A stretch of DNA of 64,000 nt from an uncultured Psychroserpens sp. Lineage in GTDB: Bacteria > Bacteroidota > Bacteroidia > Flavobacteriales > Flavobacteriaceae. The notes below the pieces were generated by a model, which did not search any database, was not told where the DNA came from, and saw only the letters and a list, made by a program, of their open reading frames with translations. The translations under genes were made by a program, and so were the position numbers. Where the stretch lies: the NCBI RefSeq assembly GCF_947501425.1, contig NZ_CANMVN010000007.1, positions 1-64,000 of the forward strand, in the 5' to 3' direction. Of the stretch, positions 56,646 through 64,000 are shown piece after piece. The number at the start of each line of letters is the position of its first letter. Position 1 is the stretch's first letter.

Positions 56646-56939
56646 GTGAGCATCATCAACAACATAAATAAAGCATTTGACCATCGAATTAGATTGGGTA
56701 TTATGTCCATTTTAATGGTTAATGAATATGCCGATTTCAATATGCTGAAAGAATTACTTGGTGCTACCGATGGCAATCTGGCAAGTCACACAAAAGCATT
56801 AGAGAATGCCGAATATATTAAAGTTGAAAAACAATTTATAGGTAGAAAACCTAACACACGCTACTCTACTACTAAATTAGGTAGAGCAGCATTTAAAAAA
56901 CACATTGAAGCACTTGAAAAACTAATTAATAAACAATAA
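56646..56939 (+). CDS. Winged-helix transcriptional regulator (HTH_34-like)
   Basis: A 97-residue DNA-binding protein starting at GTG. The fold is a winged helix with recognition region TDGNLASHTKALENAEYIKVEK and a wing at KQFIGRKPNTRYSTTKLGRAAF. No ligand-binding domain is attached. It resembles the short MarR/ArsR-like regulators (PF13601 type) common in Bacteroidota. It lies among three palindromic operators, and is the best candidate to bind them. Confidence 0.9.
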   Translation: MSIINNINKAFDHRIRLGIMSILMVNEYADFNMLKELLGATDGNLASHTKALENAEYIKVEKQFIGRKPNTRYSTTKLGRAAFKKHIEALEKLINKQ

Positions 56940-56965
56940 CTAAGTATATATTTTTTTATGCATTC

Positions 56966-56982
56966 ACTTTGAAATTCAAAGT
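56966..56982 (+). promoter_or_regulatory. 17-bp palindromic operator (copy 2)
   Basis: ACTTTGAA-A-TTCAAAGT is a perfect 8+1+8 palindrome. It ends 13 bp before the ATG at 56996. The TTG at 56969 inside the palindrome opens the reading frame but cannot be the start codon if this is the operator. A -33 TTG at the right distance is not evident. Confidence 0.8.
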
Positions 56983-56995
56983 AAAAAAAAGAAAA

Positions 56996-57760
56996 ATGAA
57001 ACATTTTGTAGACAAACATTCGATAGTGAGAGAGATTTGGGGAAAAAGCGATACCATACTCCTCATTTTTGCTGGTGCTTCAGCTGAATTTGCACTCAAC
57101 AAAGTTGTAGACTGGCTTTACTTTACAGGTAAGCTCCCTAAAGATCCTTTAGGTCGATTGTTTTCTACTGTGTCTTATGCAAGAGCCATTGTATTTTCAG
57201 AAAAGCAAATGGCATACACAGCCATAGATAGAATTAATACGATACATAGTTCAGTAGAGAAAAAACGCGGACAATCAATCCCTCAATGGGCATATAGAGA
57301 TGTTCTATTCATGCTTATAGACTACTCGATTAGATCTTATGAAATACTCGAACGTCAATTAAAAACTCATGAAAGACAGGATGTCTTTAATGTTTTTATG
57401 GACGTTGGAAAACGAATGCACATTCAAGATTTACCTAATGATTACGAGGCGTTCAAAATCATGAGACATGAGCATATCAAACAAAACCTTTATAATGGAA
57501 AATTTACAAAAGACCTATACAAACAATACCGGAAACACTTAGGGTTTTTAAGATATCGATTATTACTCGAATCACAGAGTTTAATTGTTCCTAAAGCAGT
57601 AACTAAACTTTTAAAGTTAAGAAGTATCTCCTTTTTGAGTCCGCTAATTTCAATTTACAAACTCAGCAGATCGTTGAAACTAGACAACATAATAAAAGCC
57701 ATACTATTACCATCAAATTATAAAAAAGAAATAAAATCTTTAAATCAAACAACATACTGA
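56996..57760 (+). CDS. DUF2236 / MpaB-like protein
   Basis: A 254-residue protein from ATG 56996. The blocks REIWGKSDTILLIFAG, DPLGRLFSTVSYARAIVF, WAYRDVLFMLIDYSIRS and DLYKQYRKHLGFLRYRLL match the DUF2236 family, which includes MpaB-type and rubber oxygenases. The family histidines for heme are not confirmed here. It lies right after operator copy 2 and is probably repressed by the regulator upstream. Confidence 0.85.
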   Translation: MKHFVDKHSIVREIWGKSDTILLIFAGASAEFALNKVVDWLYFTGKLPKDPLGRLFSTVSYARAIVFSEKQMAYTAIDRINTIHSSVEKKRGQSIPQWAYRDVLFMLIDYSIRSYEILERQLKTHERQDVFNVFMDVGKRMHIQDLPNDYEAFKIMRHEHIKQNLYNGKFTKDLYKQYRKHLGFLRYRLLLESQSLIVPKAVTKLLKLRSISFLSPLISIYKLSRSLKLDNIIKAILLPSNYKKEIKSLNQTTY

Positions 57761-57782
57761 CACCTATTTTTTTTATCTCATC

Positions 57783-57799
57783 ACTTTGAATTTCAAAGT
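57783..57799 (+). promoter_or_regulatory. 17-bp palindromic operator (copy 3)
   Basis: ACTTTGAA-T-TTCAAAGT is a perfect 8+1+8 palindrome, 17 bp before the ATG at 57817. The flanking TACTTTA is also shared with copy 1, so copies 1 and 3 are near identical beyond the palindrome. Confidence 0.8.
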
Positions 57800-57816
57800 A
57801 CTTTAAAATTTATACT

Positions 57817-59214
57817 ATGAAACAAATTTCAGTCATCATCGCATCATTTCTATTCAGTTTACTTTTTTTTGAAAAGTATATTGGTTTGAATCTGTCCATT
57901 TTTTCAATTATTACCATCGTGTTTTTAGGTGTATATAATCCTGTAAAATTTAAAGACAAAACAGTACTACTATTTACACTTGCTTACCTTCTCACTGCTG
58001 TATTTGTATTTGTTCAGCATTCATATCTATCAATCATTGCCAACTGTGTTGCCTTTTTCACTTTGGTAGGTCGAGTCTCTCAAAGCAATACATCTATCTA
58101 TGTCAATTGGCTAAATGGTTTGTATACCACAATAGCTGGGTTTTTCCATAGAAACATTCAAGTTGATGAGGATAAAACAAAAGTGAAATGGAACAAGGAT
58201 ATTGATGTACTGCATTGGACTAAACTCATTGGCATCCCATTGTTTTTTGTCATTATGTTTGTTCTTCTATATAAAAATGGAAACCCAGTGTTTAATGATT
58301 TGATCTCTAAAATTGATTTTAGTTTTATCAATGTACAATGGGTTTTATTCTCTGTATTGGGTTACTATTTATTCAGTAATATCTCTAAACCCATTAGAGT
58401 GGAGCCTGCAACCTCAACAGATTTAAATGTTAAGAATGAATTACTCAAATCGGATGATTTTTCCGAAGAAAAACTCCAAAAAGAGAAGCAATTAGGAACC
58501 ACACTTATAGGATTATTAAATCTTTTGATTGTCTTCTACATAGTAACCGATATTTCGTATTTAATGACCAATCAAACTGTAAAAGCTTCGGTTTTTTCCA
58601 GTCAGGTTCACAGTGGTATTAATACCCTTATCTCCTCAATAATAATCGCAATTATCATCATTCTTTACGTTTTTAGAGGTAATCTTAACTTCTACAAAGA
58701 GAATAAAGTTCTTAAATACCTCACTTATACGTGGATCATCCTCAATGCGCTTTTAATTGTTCTTATAGCCATTAAAAATCATAATTATATTACCGCTTTT
58801 GGTCTGACTTACAAACGTATTGGTGTTCATATTTATATTCTGCTGGCATTTATTGGGCTCATTACAACATTTATTAAAGTATTGAGCATTAAAAATATGG
58901 CATTCTTATTCCGAAGAAACACTCAAATTGCTTTTATCGCTCTTATTGGTTTTAGTAGCATTAATTGGGACCATGCCATTACTTCATACAATCTTAATCA
59001 TGCCAAATCATTTGATCTGGATTACCTTATTGGCTTATCTGAAAATAACGCATTACTGCTCAAAAAATACAGTCAGAAAGCTGAACTAAGCTCTAATTAT
59101 TATAACAGGATTGATAAAAAATATGCCACTTACTTACAACGTACTGAAGAGCGAAGCTGGCAGGAAAAGGCCTATGCCGACTTTTACTTAACTGAAAACG
59201 ATAAATCTCTATAA
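57817..59214 (+). CDS. DUF4173 multi-span membrane protein
   Basis: A 465-residue membrane protein with about 10-12 helices, similar to DUF4173/DUF4153 proteins. Recognisable: WNKDIDVLHWTKLIGIPLFFVIMF, YKNGNPVFNDLISKIDFSF and YKRIGVHIYILLAFIGLITTFIKV. The C-terminal tail is soluble (RIDKKYATYLQRTEERSWQEK). The function of the family is not known. It follows operator copy 3 and starts a long run of plus-strand genes. Confidence 0.9.
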   Translation: MKQISVIIASFLFSLLFFEKYIGLNLSIFSIITIVFLGVYNPVKFKDKTVLLFTLAYLLTAVFVFVQHSYLSIIANCVAFFTLVGRVSQSNTSIYVNWLNGLYTTIAGFFHRNIQVDEDKTKVKWNKDIDVLHWTKLIGIPLFFVIMFVLLYKNGNPVFNDLISKIDFSFINVQWVLFSVLGYYLFSNISKPIRVEPATSTDLNVKNELLKSDDFSEEKLQKEKQLGTTLIGLLNLLIVFYIVTDISYLMTNQTVKASVFSSQVHSGINTLISSIIIAIIIILYVFRGNLNFYKENKVLKYLTYTWIILNALLIVLIAIKNHNYITAFGLTYKRIGVHIYILLAFIGLITTFIKVLSIKNMAFLFRRNTQIAFIALIGFSSINWDHAITSYNLNHAKSFDLDYLIGLSENNALLLKKYSQKAELSSNYYNRIDKKYATYLQRTEERSWQEKAYADFYLTENDKSL

Positions 59215-59221
59215 CATTGCT

Positions 59222-59593
59222 ATGAATCTCCCAAGTAATCTTTCAAAATCTTGTCTGATAGCTGCAGTCATTTTCTGGATAATCATTGCTACTGAAGAGA
59301 AAGACATAGGCTTGATGCCCATTATGTTTGTATCGTTAATTCCAATATTCTTTGTAGTTACCATTGTAGTTATTGGTAGTATTTGTCCGATTTTTTGGCT
59401 TAGAAAATCTGAAACTTTCGGCAACAAAGCCATATTTAAAACCTTTTACCCATACTATGCTATAATAGCTTTTGGTATTTGTTCTTTCGGGATCATAGCC
59501 TCAGATTTTGACATCTATATGATTGCTTTTTTCACGTCCGCTTTTATAACCACGAGCCAATGTTGGGTTTGGTTCGCAAAAGAAAAAGATTGA
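59222..59593 (+). CDS. Small membrane protein, unknown
   Basis: A 123-residue protein with about four hydrophobic helices (LIAAVIFWIIIA, IPIFFVVTIVVIGSICPIFWL, YYAIIAFGICSFGIIA, AFFTSAFITTSQCWVWF). No family recognised. It begins 7 bp after the DUF4173 stop and ends 1 bp before the next start, so all three genes are in one operon. Confidence 0.7.
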   Translation: MNLPSNLSKSCLIAAVIFWIIIATEEKDIGLMPIMFVSLIPIFFVVTIVVIGSICPIFWLRKSETFGNKAIFKTFYPYYAIIAFGICSFGIIASDFDIYMIAFFTSAFITTSQCWVWFAKEKD

Positions 59594-59594
59594 T

Positions 59595-60095
59595 ATGAAA
59601 ACATTGAGAAAACAATTCATCGAATGGCTCTTTAAACATTCACAAAACATATACACCAATATGTTCAAACATCATAAGGCCTGGGGAATTAATACTGAGG
59701 AACTACTCACCTATCCTGAAACGTCTTTTGGCAGACATTTGGGTGAGTTTTTAGATCAAAACAATTTTGAGCTCATTGCCAAAGTAGAACGTCACGATGC
59801 TTATCACACACTAACAGGTTATGGAACAAAAGTAGAAGATGAGATTGCTTTACAGTGCCTGTGTTTCGGGAACGGCAAACGTAGTATCTATTTGTATGGC
59901 GCTATGATATTAGGCATAATTATACTGCCTGATTATTATAAATATTACTATCGCTCGTACTGTATAGGAAAAGCGTCAAATCCGTTTCATCACTATGACT
60001 ACAAAAAATTATTACATATTAATATTGATGATTTTAGAGACGCTATTTTTACAAGATCACAACTTAAAACCTTAGTATTTCACTGCCATGGATAG
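59595..60095 (+). CDS. Coq4-like protein
   Basis: A 166-residue protein with the Coq4 metal motif HDxxH-x11-E: His67, Asp68, His71 and Glu83 (HDAYHTLTGYGTKVEDE). The following ALQCLCFGNGKRSIYLYG also matches the family. Coq4 is known in ubiquinone synthesis, where it acts as a structural or enzymatic decarboxylase. This lineage usually uses menaquinone, so the role here is unclear. The 3' end overlaps the next gene by 8 bp. Confidence 0.85.
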   Translation: MKTLRKQFIEWLFKHSQNIYTNMFKHHKAWGINTEELLTYPETSFGRHLGEFLDQNNFELIAKVERHDAYHTLTGYGTKVEDEIALQCLCFGNGKRSIYLYGAMILGIIILPDYYKYYYRSYCIGKASNPFHHYDYKKLLHINIDDFRDAIFTRSQLKTLVFHCHG

Positions 60096-60375
60096 ACTTA
60101 AATTAACCATATGGATCACCTTAGTATTTTTTGGTTTTGGATCCATGCTTTTTGCCTTACATCTTTTTGATAAAGATAGTTTTGTCATTATAATATTTGG
60201 ATACTATTATGTGTTATTCTGTGTAGTATTCAATAGTTTGTTGGTTTTGATCTTACTCTTCATTTTACTACTGAAGAACAACAAAGCAAAAACCTTGAAA
60301 TCCATTGGAGTTCTATTAATTAATATTCCAATTGCACTACTCTATTTTAATATTGTAGTTAATACCATACATTAA
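60088..60375 (+). CDS. Small membrane protein, unknown
   Basis: A 95-residue protein with about three or four hydrophobic helices (WITLVFFGFGSMLFALHLF, FGYYYVLFCVVFNSLLVLI, IGVLLINIPIALLYFNIVV). No family recognised. It overlaps the end of the Coq4-like gene by 8 bp, so the two are translationally coupled. Confidence 0.65.
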   Translation: MDRLKLTIWITLVFFGFGSMLFALHLFDKDSFVIIIFGYYYVLFCVVFNSLLVLILLFILLLKNNKAKTLKSIGVLLINIPIALLYFNIVVNTIH

Positions 60376-60379
60376 ACCT

Positions 60380-61009
60380 ATGAAAAAACTTAAACTCTTC
60401 TTACTACTCATTGTATTTCTGTTGATCGCATTAATGATTACAAATTACATGGTAAGCTATCAGGCAAAAGGTAAAATCTACACTTCCACCTCTAAAATTC
60501 CAAAAAACAAAGTAGGCCTGCTTCTGGGAACTGCTAAATTTTTATCCAACGGAAATATCAACTTGTATTACACCTATCGGATAAATGCAGCCGTAGCCCT
60601 CTACAAAGCAAATAAAATAGAATATATTTTAGTGAGTGGAGACAATGGACGAAAGACTTATGATGAGCCAACAACATTTAAGGAGGATCTGATAGCCAAA
60701 GGCATTCCTGAGGATAAGATATTTTTAGATTATGCTGGTTTTAGAACATTAGATTCTGTGATAAGAGCTAAAGAGATTTTCGGACAAGACTCCATTACTA
60801 TTATTTCTCAAGAGTTTCATAATGAACGTGCCATATACTTAGCCAAACACAATAACATAAAGGCCATTGCTTTTAATGCTAAAGATGTTCAGGGACGTTA
60901 CGGACTCAAAGTACAGCTCCGTGAATATCTAGCCAGAGCCAAAGCTTCAATAGATGTATTGTTTAATGTATCTCCTAAATTTCTAGGTGACAAAATAGAA
61001 ATCAAATGA
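60380..61009 (+). CDS. ElyC/SanA/YdcF-family protein
   Basis: A 209-residue protein with one N-terminal membrane helix and a DUF218 domain. Motifs: VGLLLGTAKF, YILVSGDNGRKTYDEP, DYAGFRTLDSVIRA and ISQEFHNERAIYLA. Relatives are SanA (vancomycin exclusion) and ElyC (envelope integrity). The next gene overlaps by 4 bp (ATGA). Confidence 0.9.
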   Translation: MKKLKLFLLLIVFLLIALMITNYMVSYQAKGKIYTSTSKIPKNKVGLLLGTAKFLSNGNINLYYTYRINAAVALYKANKIEYILVSGDNGRKTYDEPTTFKEDLIAKGIPEDKIFLDYAGFRTLDSVIRAKEIFGQDSITIISQEFHNERAIYLAKHNNIKAIAFNAKDVQGRYGLKVQLREYLARAKASIDVLFNVSPKFLGDKIEIK

Positions 61010-61389
61010 CCATCAAGTTCAATACATATTTTTTTGCATCAAGTCTGTTGCTGCTTTCTACTGAAATCTGTATCGCAGCATTTTTAACCGAAGGTTTTAT
61101 AAGACATACCTTTGGAGATTTCCTGGTGGTTATTTTGATCTATTGCGCTATAAGAAGTGTTATTGATACAAAACCGTTACATGTCGCTATCGCTGTTCTT
61201 TTGTTTGCCTTTTTAGTTGAGTTTTTACAACTATTCAATCTTTTAGATTATTTAAATCTCAGAGACAATGAACTTGCTGTAATTGTATTAGGAAGTACAT
61301 TTCATATCTCAGACCTCATCGCCTATACTTTAGGTGTCATTACTATTTTTTTAATTGATAAATATATCTGTATCACATGGAAACCATAA
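61006..61389 (+). CDS. DUF2809-family membrane protein
   Basis: A 127-residue protein with about four membrane helices: IKFNTYFFASSLLLLSTEIC, FGDFLVVILIYCAI, IAVLLFAFLVEFLQ and FHISDLIAYTLGVITIFLI. This matches the short VanZ-like/DUF2809 group. Overlaps the SanA-like stop and, by 13 bp, the next gene start. Confidence 0.8.
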   Translation: MTIKFNTYFFASSLLLLSTEICIAAFLTEGFIRHTFGDFLVVILIYCAIRSVIDTKPLHVAIAVLLFAFLVEFLQLFNLLDYLNLRDNELAVIVLGSTFHISDLIAYTLGVITIFLIDKYICITWKP

Positions 61390-62033
61390 AAACATTAATT
61401 CTCAATCGGTTTAAAATCTTATCATTATTAACCATTTCAATGGCATTGAGTATCGTGCTATTAATGATTAGAATGAAACTCCACCACTCTTTTTACCTGC
61501 TATTTTTAGTGTGGAATCTATTTTTGGCTATCATCCCTTTTGCAATAACTACAGGACTAACAAGTAGACCAAAAGCAAATAAATTCTCCTTTTTTATATC
61601 GTTTAGCGCTTGGATACTTTTCTTACCAAATGCACCATACATTGTTACCGATTTACTTCATCTTACCAACAGTAAACCTCATTTACTTTGGCTAGATGTA
61701 CTAGTCATTACATCTTTCGCTTTAAACGGATTGATTCTATTTTTCTTATCGCTATCTGATATGGAAGAACTTCTAAAACAACAATTAAACGTTAAGTTCA
61801 TCATTCCTATACTAGTTTCTATTTTTGGCTTAACTGCCTTTGGAATCTATCTTGGACGATTTCTACGATATAATTCCTGGGAAATCATAAACAATCCTTT
61901 AAATCTTTTTTCAGATAGTATTAACCTTTTATTTGAACCCAATCTTGAAGCCTGGATATTCACATTGACGTTTGGTGCTTTTTTAGCCATAACCTATTGG
62001 ATGTTAAAAGCATTCTCAAATTCTAAAATTTAA
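61377..62033 (+). CDS. DUF1361-family membrane protein
   Basis: A 218-residue membrane protein with about six helices. The family block WILFLPNAPYIVTDLLHL is at about 80-97, with LWLDVLVITSFALNGLILFFLS following and the GIYLGRFLRYNSW motif near the end. Function unknown. It overlaps the previous gene by 13 bp. Confidence 0.9.
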   Translation: METIKTLILNRFKILSLLTISMALSIVLLMIRMKLHHSFYLLFLVWNLFLAIIPFAITTGLTSRPKANKFSFFISFSAWILFLPNAPYIVTDLLHLTNSKPHLLWLDVLVITSFALNGLILFFLSLSDMEELLKQQLNVKFIIPILVSIFGLTAFGIYLGRFLRYNSWEIINNPLNLFSDSINLLFEPNLEAWIFTLTFGAFLAITYWMLKAFSNSKI

Positions 62034-62037
62034 AACA

Positions 62038-62754
62038 ATGAAAAAATTAATTACAATTCTCATCATCATTATTTCATTTTCAGCATGTACTAAACGTGAC
62101 AATAGAAAAGTTGTAAATGATGTTGATAACAAAACTGAAACTAAAAACGACATTAAGACTGTAACTATAGCAGATTTACCAATTCATATTGATAGTACAG
62201 ATGTCATGATTCATCCTATTGGAAGCTATGTACTCAGTAGAAATAAATCTGAGTATTCTGAATATGGTAGCTATAGATCTGACTCCTATTCAGAAATGAA
62301 TGGTGTTTCAAATAGTCATGGTGATAGAATTACTGGTGACATTTCAAACCTAAAATTTCAAAACATTAACTCTAACAAGTTAAATTCATTGACTAATCGT
62401 ACTCTGAGTATAAGATCGATTTTATTTCTACGTAATATTTACAAAACTACAGGTAATGATTACTTATTATATGACGTTATTGATAAAGATACCAATGCAG
62501 ATGGAGAGTATAATTTCAAGGATATAAAAACACTATATATTAGTAATCTAGATGGTTCCTCATTTAGAAAACTATCTCCTAATCTTCAAGATATGGTCAA
62601 TTGGAAAATCATATTAGAAGCCAATACGCTATTCTTTAAAAGTATAGAAGACTCAGATAATAATGGCAAATTTAATAAGAAAGATCAAATGCACTATTTC
62701 TATTTAAACCTTAATGATGATACTTCTAAAGTTGTAGAATACTATCCCATTTAA
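62038..62754 (+). CDS. Lipoprotein with EF-hand-like motifs
   Basis: A 238-residue lipoprotein (lipobox SAC, Cys17). Two calcium-loop-like segments occur: DKDTNADGEYNFKD and DSDNNGKFNKKD, with D-x-D-x-N/D-G spacing as in EF-hand or dockerin loops. The rest is beta-rich. Family not recognised. It begins 4 bp after the DUF1361 gene. Confidence 0.8.
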   Translation: MKKLITILIIIISFSACTKRDNRKVVNDVDNKTETKNDIKTVTIADLPIHIDSTDVMIHPIGSYVLSRNKSEYSEYGSYRSDSYSEMNGVSNSHGDRITGDISNLKFQNINSNKLNSLTNRTLSIRSILFLRNIYKTTGNDYLLYDVIDKDTNADGEYNFKDIKTLYISNLDGSSFRKLSPNLQDMVNWKIILEANTLFFKSIEDSDNNGKFNKKDQMHYFYLNLNDDTSKVVEYYPI

Positions 62755-62789
62755 ATAGTTGTAACCAAAATTGATCAAGTAACGTCTAT

Positions 62790-63686
62790 ATGGTAATGAA
62801 AGTTAAACATTTGATCATACTAATACTTCTTTGTCTTACCTGTTCTAACAATGAGCATTCTAATCGCATACCCGAATCTCATCTAAAGTATTTTGGTTTT
62901 GCTATTACTGACTGTGGGACAAATTTTACTAATCAGGTAGATGACTTTGTAAATTTGATTGATATGTGCCCTGAAGATTTGAATAGTCTTGAATCTCGAG
63001 TCACAGAAAATATATTGAACAACAATAAGGTCATCATCCACTTACAGGGTTTATTTATCAATGCTATTCTCGATAGTAATTCACCATCTGGTTTTCGTTA
63101 CGAATTGTTAGAAAACTACCAAACACTTTTCAATATTTGGGCTACAAATAATGGTTTTTTGTCTTCGGAAATTGTCGCAGCCTTTGATTTTGCCGATGAA
63201 CCTGCTTGGAACCAGATGAATATGAATGATCTAGCCACAATTGCAGAAACAATAAAAACTAGGTTTCCAGATATTCCTCTGATGGTAATTGAAGCTCCTG
63301 ATGCAATTGATCAATTAGAGATTACAGATAATATTGATTGGATTGGTTTTGATCGCTACGGGACCATAGATCCTAAAAATGACCTAGAGTATTTACAACG
63401 TCTAGAACTTATTAAATCTAAACGCACCAATGCAAATCAAAAACTAGTCATTATTATGGAATCCCAGTGGCTAGATTTTTACACAGATGCAGGTTTAGAC
63501 GAATCTGTTTTAATTTCAATGGCCAACAGTTATTACAGTTTAGCTAAATCAGAAAACGATGTGATTGCATTAATTTCGTATTTACTACCCAGTGGATTTG
63601 ACACACCAGATCAAAGAGGTTTTTTTGAACTATCACCAGAGATCCAAATAGCTATTCAAAATATAGGCAATGAAATTACCAACTAA
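62790..63686 (+). CDS. Lipoprotein with glycoside-hydrolase-like barrel
   Basis: A 298-residue lipoprotein (lipobox LTC, Cys18). The start is ATG 62790 or ATG 62796. The motifs AAFDFADEPAWN and VIIMESQWLDFY look like beta-strand ends of a (beta/alpha)8 glycoside hydrolase, with Glu in DEP and in MESQ as candidate acid/base and nucleophile. No family can be assigned from sequence. Converges with the next gene, overlapping by 4 bp. Confidence 0.75.
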   Translation: MVMKVKHLIILILLCLTCSNNEHSNRIPESHLKYFGFAITDCGTNFTNQVDDFVNLIDMCPEDLNSLESRVTENILNNNKVIIHLQGLFINAILDSNSPSGFRYELLENYQTLFNIWATNNGFLSSEIVAAFDFADEPAWNQMNMNDLATIAETIKTRFPDIPLMVIEAPDAIDQLEITDNIDWIGFDRYGTIDPKNDLEYLQRLELIKSKRTNANQKLVIIMESQWLDFYTDAGLDESVLISMANSYYSLAKSENDVIALISYLLPSGFDTPDQRGFFELSPEIQIAIQNIGNEITN

Positions 63687-64000
63687 TAACCATCAACATA
63701 ATCTTGTAAATACTTAAAACGCTCAGTGAGTTTACCATCTGAAGTTGTGATTTTAGCACGCTTCAAAACACCATGTTGGTCCTCATTAAAAAATGCAGGA
63801 ATCACATGTTCTAAGAACATCTCTCCAAAGCCTTCACTGGCATCTTTTGGAAGTTCACAAGGCAAATTGTCTACAGCCATAACAGTAATGGCTTCATCAG
63901 CGTCAAAAGCCACTTCGATTTCAGTATGTGGATCATAACCATAAAATGGATCAGCAATCGTTGATGGCCTAATTGTGCTAGCCACTGGCCCATCAATATC
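63683..64000 (-). CDS. Saccharopine / lysine-ketoglutarate reductase-like protein, C-terminal part
   Basis: The last 105 residues of a minus-strand gene that continues past the right edge. The frame is open to position 64000 (DIDGPVASTIRPSTIADP). The conserved ITVMAVDNLPCELPKDAS, GFGEMFLEHVIP and LTERFKYLQDYV blocks match the lysine-ketoglutarate reductase/saccharopine dehydrogenase family (NAD(P)-dependent). A usual start codon is not in the window. Confidence 0.85.
   Translation of the reverse strand, partial: DIDGPVASTIRPSTIADPFYGYDPHTEIEVAFDADEAITVMAVDNLPCELPKDASEGFGEMFLEHVIPAFFNEDQHGVLKRAKITTSDGKLTERFKYLQDYVDGY

Noticed and set aside
56969-56995. A longer start (TTG) for the DUF2236-like gene
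   Set aside because: This TTG lies inside the operator palindrome. The ATG at 56996 fits the family start better.
1-64000. tRNA, rRNA, CRISPR arrays, IS elements, phage genes
   Set aside because: None seen by reading the sequence. A dedicated scan could still find a small RNA gene.

Overview
The window looks like chromosomal DNA from a marine-type member of the Flavobacteriaceae (Bacteroidota). The support is AT-rich sequence, a SusC/SusD outer-membrane pair, a secreted protease with a type IX secretion (T9SS) sorting tail, few Shine-Dalgarno-like sites, and many promoters of the Bacteroidota TTG / TAnnTTTG type. The species cannot be fixed from sequence alone. I saw no tRNA, rRNA, CRISPR array, IS element or phage gene.

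Layout. 1-260 is non-coding, with two leftward promoters for something outside the window. 261-9798 (minus) holds a putative porin, a T9SS-exported subtilisin-like protease, and a SusC-SusD-lipoprotein operon closed by a strong terminator. 10002-17012 (plus) runs rnhB, a large lipoprotein, an OmpA-family protein, a nucleoid-associated protein, a DinB-like protein and a CIA30 protein. 17080-28215 is mixed housekeeping and envelope genes: a cystathionine beta-synthase-like enzyme, a LolC/E-like permease, NamZ, a pair of small secreted paralogues, a GDPD lipoprotein coupled to a sterol-desaturase-like protein, a cysteine-cluster protein, a methyltransferase and an amidohydrolase. A 100-nt structured element lies at 18159-18258. 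28324-33975 has an outer-membrane barrel with a 1007-residue TPR protein, then ftsE.

33972-50275 is a surface-polysaccharide region. It encodes a beta-helix protein, five glycosyltransferase-like enzymes, FdtA- and FdtB-like enzymes and a hexapeptide acyltransferase that together could make dTDP-Fuc3NAc, a second acyltransferase, two tandem flippases, a FemAB-like protein, and a tightly overlapping trio of a small membrane protein, a methyltransferase with a kinase-like N-terminus and a membrane sulfatase-superfamily protein. typA and kdsA (Kdo synthesis) follow.

54931-63686 (plus) is a long run of small envelope genes. Its centre, 55946-57817, carries a 97-residue winged-helix regulator and three copies of a 17-bp palindrome (ACTTTGAA-N-TTCAAAGT), each 8-17 bp before a start codon. 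I read this as a small regulon: the regulator would control a membrane protein, a DUF2236/MpaB-like protein and a DUF4173 membrane protein. Downstream are a Coq4-like protein, SanA/YdcF, DUF2809 and DUF1361 proteins and two lipoproteins. The window ends inside a minus-strand saccharopine/lysine-ketoglutarate-reductase-like gene.
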